The notes beneath the pieces are model-generated. The model was not told where the DNA came from. It saw only the letters and a list, made by a program, of their open reading frames with translations, and did no database searches. A DNA stretch of 7,522 bases from an uncultured Oscillibacter sp. GTDB lineage: Bacteria; Bacillota; Clostridia; Oscillospirales; Oscillospiraceae. Location: contig CAMXNV010000107.1 in the NCBI GenBank assembly GCA_947245315.1, positions 1-7,522 of the forward strand, in the 5' to 3' direction. The position numbers and the translations under genes are program-made. How positions within the stretch are numbered: position 1 is the first letter of the stretch; each line of letters begins with the position of its first letter. Of the stretch, positions 4,791 through 7,522 are shown in pieces.

Positions 4791-6287
4791 ATGAGGGAAA
4801 AGCAGTACGTCATCGCCATGGACCAGGGGACCACCAGCTCCCGCTGCATCCTGTTCGACCGGCAGGGAACCGTCCGCAGCGTGGTCCAGCGGGAGTTCCC
4901 CCAGCTCTATCCCCAGCCCGGCTGGGTGGAGCACGACCCCATGGACATCTGGTCCACCCAGATGGGGGTCACCATGGAGGCCATGCAGAAAATTGACGCC
5001 CAGCCCGAGGAAATCGCCGCCATCGGCATCACCAACCAGCGGGAGACCACCCTGGTCTGGGACGCCGCCACCGGCCGCCCCGTCTGCAACGCCATCGTCT
5101 GGCAGTGCCGCCGGACGGCGGACCGGATCGACCAGCTCCGCCGGGACGGGCTGGAGGAGGCCGTCCGCCGGAAGACCGGCCTGATTCCCGACGCCTATTT
5201 CTCCGCCAGCAAGCTGGCCTGGATCCTGGACAACGTCCCCGGAGCCCGGCAGCGGGCGGAGCGGGGGGAGCTGCGCTTCGGCACCGTGGACGCCTGGCTG
5301 ATCTGGAACCTTACCGAGGGCCGGGTCCATGCCACGGACTACACCAACGCCTCCCGGACCATGCTCTTCGACATTCACAAGCTCCGCTGGGACCAGGAGC
5401 TGCTGGACTACTTCCGCATCCCCGCCTCCCTGCTGCCCCAGGTGCGGCCCTCCAGCGGCCTCTTCGGGACCACCGGGAAATTCGGCGGCTCCATTCCCAT
5501 CGCCGCCGCCGCCGGGGACCAGCAGGCCGCCCTCTTCGGCCAGTGCGGCTTCCAGCCGGGGGACGTGAAGAGCACCTACGGCACCGGCGGCTTCCTGCTG
5601 ATGAACACCGGCAAAGAGGCGGTCCGCTCCCGGCGGGGCCTCCTCACCACCCTGGCCGCCGGCGCCGGCGGGGAAGCCTGCTACGCCCTGGAGGGCAGCA
5701 TCTTCATCGCCGGGGCCGCCATCCAGTGGCTCCGGGACGAGATGAAGCTGCTGGAGAGCGCCGCCCAGACCGAGGAGATCTGCGCCTCCGTGGAGGACGC
5801 GGGGGACGTCTACGTGGTCCCCGCCTTCGCGGGCCTGGGGGCCCCCTACTGGGAGCAGTACGCCCGGGGCACCGTGGTGGGGCTCACCCGGGGCGTCACC
5901 AGGGCCCACTTCATCCGGGCGGTGGTGGAGTCCCTGGCTTACCAGACCAACGACCTCCTCTCCGCCATGAAGGAGGAGTCCGGCCTGTCCCTGGGCGATC
6001 TGAAGGTGGACGGCGGCGCCAGCGCCAACGGCTTTTTGATGCAGTTCCAGGCGGACCTGTCCAACGTCCGGATTCAGCGGCCTCAGAGCGTGGAGACCAC
6101 GGCCCTGGGGGCGGCCTACCTGGCGGGGCTGGCCACAGGCTTCTGGAGGGACCTGGAGGAGGTTCAGGCCAACTGGACCTGCGGCCGGGTCTTCCAGCCC
6201 GCCATTCCCGAGGAGCGGCGGCAGCGGCTCCTCCAGGGCTGGCAGCGGGCCGTCCGCTGCGCCATGGCCTGGGCCAAGGACACATAA
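4791..6287 (+). CDS. glpK: Glycerol kinase
   Basis: A 498-residue FGGY-family kinase, the normal GlpK length, that makes sn-glycerol 3-phosphate from glycerol and ATP in the cytoplasm. Domain I begins with MDQGTTSSRCILFD (phosphate-binding loop, Asp11). Glycerol contacts are seen as Arg84-Glu85 in TNQRETT, Tyr136 in DAYFSASK and Asp243 in AGDQQAALFGQ, the last being the expected catalytic base. Domain II carries STYGTGGFLLMNTG (261-274), EGSIFIAGAAIQWLRD (301-316), VPAFAGLGAPYW (343-354) and the ATP-site signature VDGGASANGFLMQFQADL (406-423). The loop 226-237 (GTTGKFGGSIPI) has no histidine, so the site phosphorylated by the PTS in many Firmicutes is absent, and Ser234 stands where E. coli GlpK has the FBP-binding Arg236 (alignment by eye). 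No glpF or glpD is adjacent. It ends the operon at a hairpin terminator. Confidence 0.97.
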   Translation: MREKQYVIAMDQGTTSSRCILFDRQGTVRSVVQREFPQLYPQPGWVEHDPMDIWSTQMGVTMEAMQKIDAQPEEIAAIGITNQRETTLVWDAATGRPVCNAIVWQCRRTADRIDQLRRDGLEEAVRRKTGLIPDAYFSASKLAWILDNVPGARQRAERGELRFGTVDAWLIWNLTEGRVHATDYTNASRTMLFDIHKLRWDQELLDYFRIPASLLPQVRPSSGLFGTTGKFGGSIPIAAAAGDQQAALFGQCGFQPGDVKSTYGTGGFLLMNTGKEAVRSRRGLLTTLAAGAGGEACYALEGSIFIAGAAIQWLRDEMKLLESAAQTEEICASVEDAGDVYVVPAFAGLGAPYWEQYARGTVVGLTRGVTRAHFIRAVVESLAYQTNDLLSAMKEESGLSLGDLKVDGGASANGFLMQFQADLSNVRIQRPQSVETTALGAAYLAGLATGFWRDLEEVQANWTCGRVFQPAIPEERRQRLLQGWQRAVRCAMAWAKDT

Positions 6288-6294
6288 AAGAACG

Positions 6295-6331
6295 GGCCCG
6301 GGGGCAGCTGAAAAGCTGCTCCCGGGCCTTT
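6295..6331. terminator. Hairpin terminator between convergent glpK and metallopeptidase genes
   Basis: A 15-bp stem (6295-6309 with 6314-6328, one G-U pair) closes on a GAAA loop. On the plus strand it is followed only by TTTAT, a weak U tract; on the minus strand the stem is followed after two bases by TTCTTTT. It begins 7 nt after the glpK stop and can serve both directions. Confidence 0.8.
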
Positions 6332-6390
6332 ATCATGTATCTTGCAACAGATTGAAGAGAGCCCCGCAGGGCTTCGGGCCTCCGCCCGCC

Positions 6391-6801
6391 TCACTCCTCC
6401 TCGCCGGCGCGCTCCCGGTCCTCCCGCTCAAACTGCTCCCGCCAGGCGTCCAGTTCCTCCTCGTCCCGGTCCTCCAGGGCGTGGAGACCGCCCCGGCCCT
6501 CCATGTGGTGGGTCAGCTCGTGGGAGAGGGTCAGCCGGAGCTCCCGCCGCCAGTCCTCCAGGGTCCAGTCCTCCCGCTCCGCCATAGCGGCGAAGGAGCC
6601 GTAGTACAAATTGATGTACCGGCCCAGGAGGTTGTCGCAGTAGTCCCCCATGACGAACATCTCCCGGTCCGGAAAGGCCGGGTCCAGCATGGTCTCCTCC
6701 CGCAGGTTCACGCCGCCGTTCAAGCCCTCGAACAGGGCCTCGGGAAAGGGCTCCGCCAGCTCGTCCAGCAGCTCCCCCACCTGGTCAAAGCTCAAGTGCA
6801 T
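6391..6801 (-). CDS. Small zincin-like metallopeptidase family protein
   Basis: A 136-residue protein with a zinc-metalloprotease signature: LSHELTHHMEG contains HExxH with His94, Glu95 and His98. The N-terminal half (FDQVGELLDELAEPFPEALFEGLNGGVNL, then EMFVMGDYC, then RYINLYYGSF at 61-70) is the pattern of the short 'metallopeptidase family' proteins of Firmicutes, related to the zincin_1 (PF06262) group. The third zinc ligand is not obvious; His107, Glu110 or an acidic residue near 112-116 are candidates. The tail from about 108 is very acidic. No signal peptide or membrane segment is present. The substrate is unknown. The ATG at 6801 overlaps the end of the HAD gene by 10 nt, and its RBS GGAGGG lies inside that gene, so translation is probably coupled. 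Confidence 0.85.
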   Translation of the reverse strand: MHLSFDQVGELLDELAEPFPEALFEGLNGGVNLREETMLDPAFPDREMFVMGDYCDNLLGRYINLYYGSFAAMAEREDWTLEDWRRELRLTLSHELTHHMEGRGGLHALEDRDEEELDAWREQFEREDRERAGEEE

Positions 6802-7454
6802 GGTCCCTCCAGAATGATGGTCTCCAGCTCCTCCATGGTGTCCGCCAGGCGGTCCGCTCCCGCCTCCTCCAGGGAGGACCGGGGACGGAAGCCCCAGGTG
6901 ACGCCGCAGGCGGCCAGGCCCGCGTTGTGGCCGGTCTGGATGTCCACGCTGCTGTCCCCCACGAAGAGGGTCTCCTCCGGCCTGGCTTTCAGCTCGGCCA
7001 TGATGCCGTGGATGCCCGCGGGGTCCGGCTTCACCGGCACGCCGTCCACCTTGCCCCGGACCAGCTGGAACAAGCCGGGCAGGTAGTGCTCCACGATCTC
7101 CCGGCTGAAGAGGTCCGCCTTGTTGGAGTACACCGCCATCTGAACCCCCGCGGCCCTCAGCCGCTCCAGCAGCGCCTGAATCCCCTCATAGGGGACGGTG
7201 GCGTCCATGTTGTGCTCCCCGTAGTATTCGCTGAACTGGGAGAGGGTATTCATCAGGATCAGGGGGCTCCGGCAGCCCTCGGGGGAGAATTTGGAGACCA
7301 GGTTGGGAATCCCGTGGCCCACCATGGCCTTGAACTCCGCCACCGAGTGCTCCGGCCAGCCGTTGCGGCGGCAGACCCAGTTCCCGGCGGCGGCCAGGTC
7401 CTCGATGGTGTTCAGCAGGGTTCCGTCCAGGTCGAAAATTACGGTATGATACAT
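6792..7454 (-). CDS. HAD family phosphatase, phosphoglycolate phosphatase-like
   Basis: A 220-residue HAD-superfamily hydrolase with an alpha-helical C1 cap (about 15-85), the arrangement of Gph/PpaX/beta-phosphoglucomutase-type enzymes. Motif I VIFDLDGTLLNT gives nucleophile Asp8 and acid/base Asp10, motif II is AVYSNK with Ser110, motif III is the Lys in VKPDP (Lys142), and motif IV is FVGDSSVD with Asp167 and Asp171. It should hydrolyse a small phosphate ester with Mg2+; phosphoglycolate is a guess from overall resemblance. The frame also offers TTG at 7469 and ATG at 7466. The ATG at 7454 is preferred because the protein then begins MYHTVIFDLDGT, as is typical, and because GAGGTG (7459-7464) lies just before it. 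The last codons overlap the metallopeptidase start. Confidence 0.9.
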   Translation of the reverse strand: MYHTVIFDLDGTLLNTIEDLAAAGNWVCRRNGWPEHSVAEFKAMVGHGIPNLVSKFSPEGCRSPLILMNTLSQFSEYYGEHNMDATVPYEGIQALLERLRAAGVQMAVYSNKADLFSREIVEHYLPGLFQLVRGKVDGVPVKPDPAGIHGIMAELKARPEETLFVGDSSVDIQTGHNAGLAACGVTWGFRPRSSLEEAGADRLADTMEELETIILEGPCT

Positions 7455-7458
7455 ATAG

Positions 7459-7464
7459 CACCTC
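7459..7464 (-). promoter_or_regulatory. Ribosome binding site of the HAD phosphatase
   Basis: GAGGTG on the minus strand, four bases from the ATG at 7454 (six counted from AGG). It overlaps the alternative ATG at 7466, which argues for the later start. Confidence 0.6.
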
Positions 7465-7488
7465 ATCAACGATATACGCAGCGCATTA

Positions 7489-7517
7489 GGCCGTTCTCCC
7501 GGCCATTCATCATTCTA
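7489..7517 (-). promoter_or_regulatory. Candidate extended -10 and leader hairpin for the HAD-metallopeptidase operon
   Basis: On the minus strand TG-C-TAGAAT (the hexamer at 7512-7517, five of six) is an extended -10 candidate; any -35 lies beyond the window edge. A short stem GGCCG/CGGCC (7489-7493 with 7500-7504) would fall at the start of the transcript. Evidence is limited by the truncated upstream sequence. Confidence 0.4.
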
Positions 7518-7522
7518 GCAAG

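Noticed and set aside
3836..4849. Minus-strand open frame of 337 codons opposite the alpha/beta hydrolase
   Set aside because: The opposite strand encodes a hydrolase with an intact triad; this frame gives a Gly/Val/His-rich product without recognisable domains and no RBS.
4731..5909. Minus-strand open frame of 392 codons opposite glpK
   Set aside because: It is a mirror of the GC-rich codons of glpK, with Gly/Pro/Ala-rich low-complexity product.
5105..6355. Plus-strand open frame of 416 codons in another frame of glpK
   Set aside because: Arg/Pro/Gly-rich product without motifs, lying wholly over the conserved GlpK frame and the terminator.
6358..6375. Small AGCCC/GGGCT hairpin downstream of the metallopeptidase stop
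   Set aside because: Only five pairs with no T tract; the strong hairpin at 6295-6331 is the better terminator for both genes.
1..7522. CRISPR array, tRNA, rRNA, phage or transposase genes
   Set aside because: No regularly spaced repeats, cloverleaf or CCA-ended tRNA sequence, rRNA motif, or mobile-element protein was seen on either strand.

Overview
The window is compact, GC-rich bacterial DNA with ten protein-coding genes, one of them cut by the left edge. The gene set points to a high-GC anaerobic Firmicute, most likely a gut Clostridia member of the Oscillospiraceae type (Flavonifractor/Lawsonibacter-like). Indicators are a DUF3343/cysteine-desulfurase-like pair, a DUF6472-type mini-protein, an ECF-type ThiT under a TPP riboswitch, strong AGGAGG ribosome binding sites and TTGACA/TATAGT-type promoters. 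The taxonomy is inferred from gene content and style, not from a marker gene.

Left block, plus strand (1-1683): a tight operon ends here. It holds a class V aminotransferase/cysteine-desulfurase-like protein (5' end missing), a DUF3343 putative Se/S carrier, a 57-residue Cys-rich DUF6472-like protein and an Idi/YfcD-type Nudix hydrolase. It closes at a 14-bp perfect hairpin terminator that also serves the convergent gene on the other side. The first two genes are the kind found together in selenium/sulfur handling neighbourhoods.

Middle block, minus strand (1702-3463): an HpcH/HpaI-family aldolase lies downstream of thiT, the substrate-binding subunit of an ECF thiamine transporter. The thiT leader is complete and readable: a near-consensus promoter, a TPP riboswitch aptamer, a GC palindrome, a rho-independent terminator, a strong RBS and then the start codon. 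The whole on/off switch for thiamine uptake is visible. No ECF ATPase or EcfT gene is present, so ThiT must borrow a shared energising module.

Intergenic region (3464-3832): about 370 bases without a gene. It holds a set of three GC arms that can form mutually exclusive stems, a 78-bp nested palindromic repeat that looks like a dispersed REP/MITE-like element, and candidate extended -10 promoters for the next operon.

Plus-strand operon (3833-6331): a monoacylglycerol-lipase-like alpha/beta hydrolase is followed 25 nt later by glycerol kinase (glpK) and a hairpin terminator. The pair makes sense as release of glycerol from an ester and its phosphorylation to glycerol 3-phosphate, although the substrate of the hydrolase is inferred. 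The GlpK appears to lack both known regulatory residues (PTS-phosphorylated His and FBP-binding Arg).

Right block, minus strand (6391-7517): a HAD phosphatase of the phosphoglycolate phosphatase type overlaps a small HExxH metallopeptidase by 10 nt, so the two are probably translationally coupled. A candidate extended -10 sits at the window's right edge.

No tRNA, rRNA, CRISPR array, insertion sequence with transposase, or prophage gene was seen. The most unusual items are the Se/S-like operon with its Cys-rich mini-protein, the lipase-glycerol kinase pairing, and the nested palindromic element. None of them amounts to a clearly new system on sequence alone.
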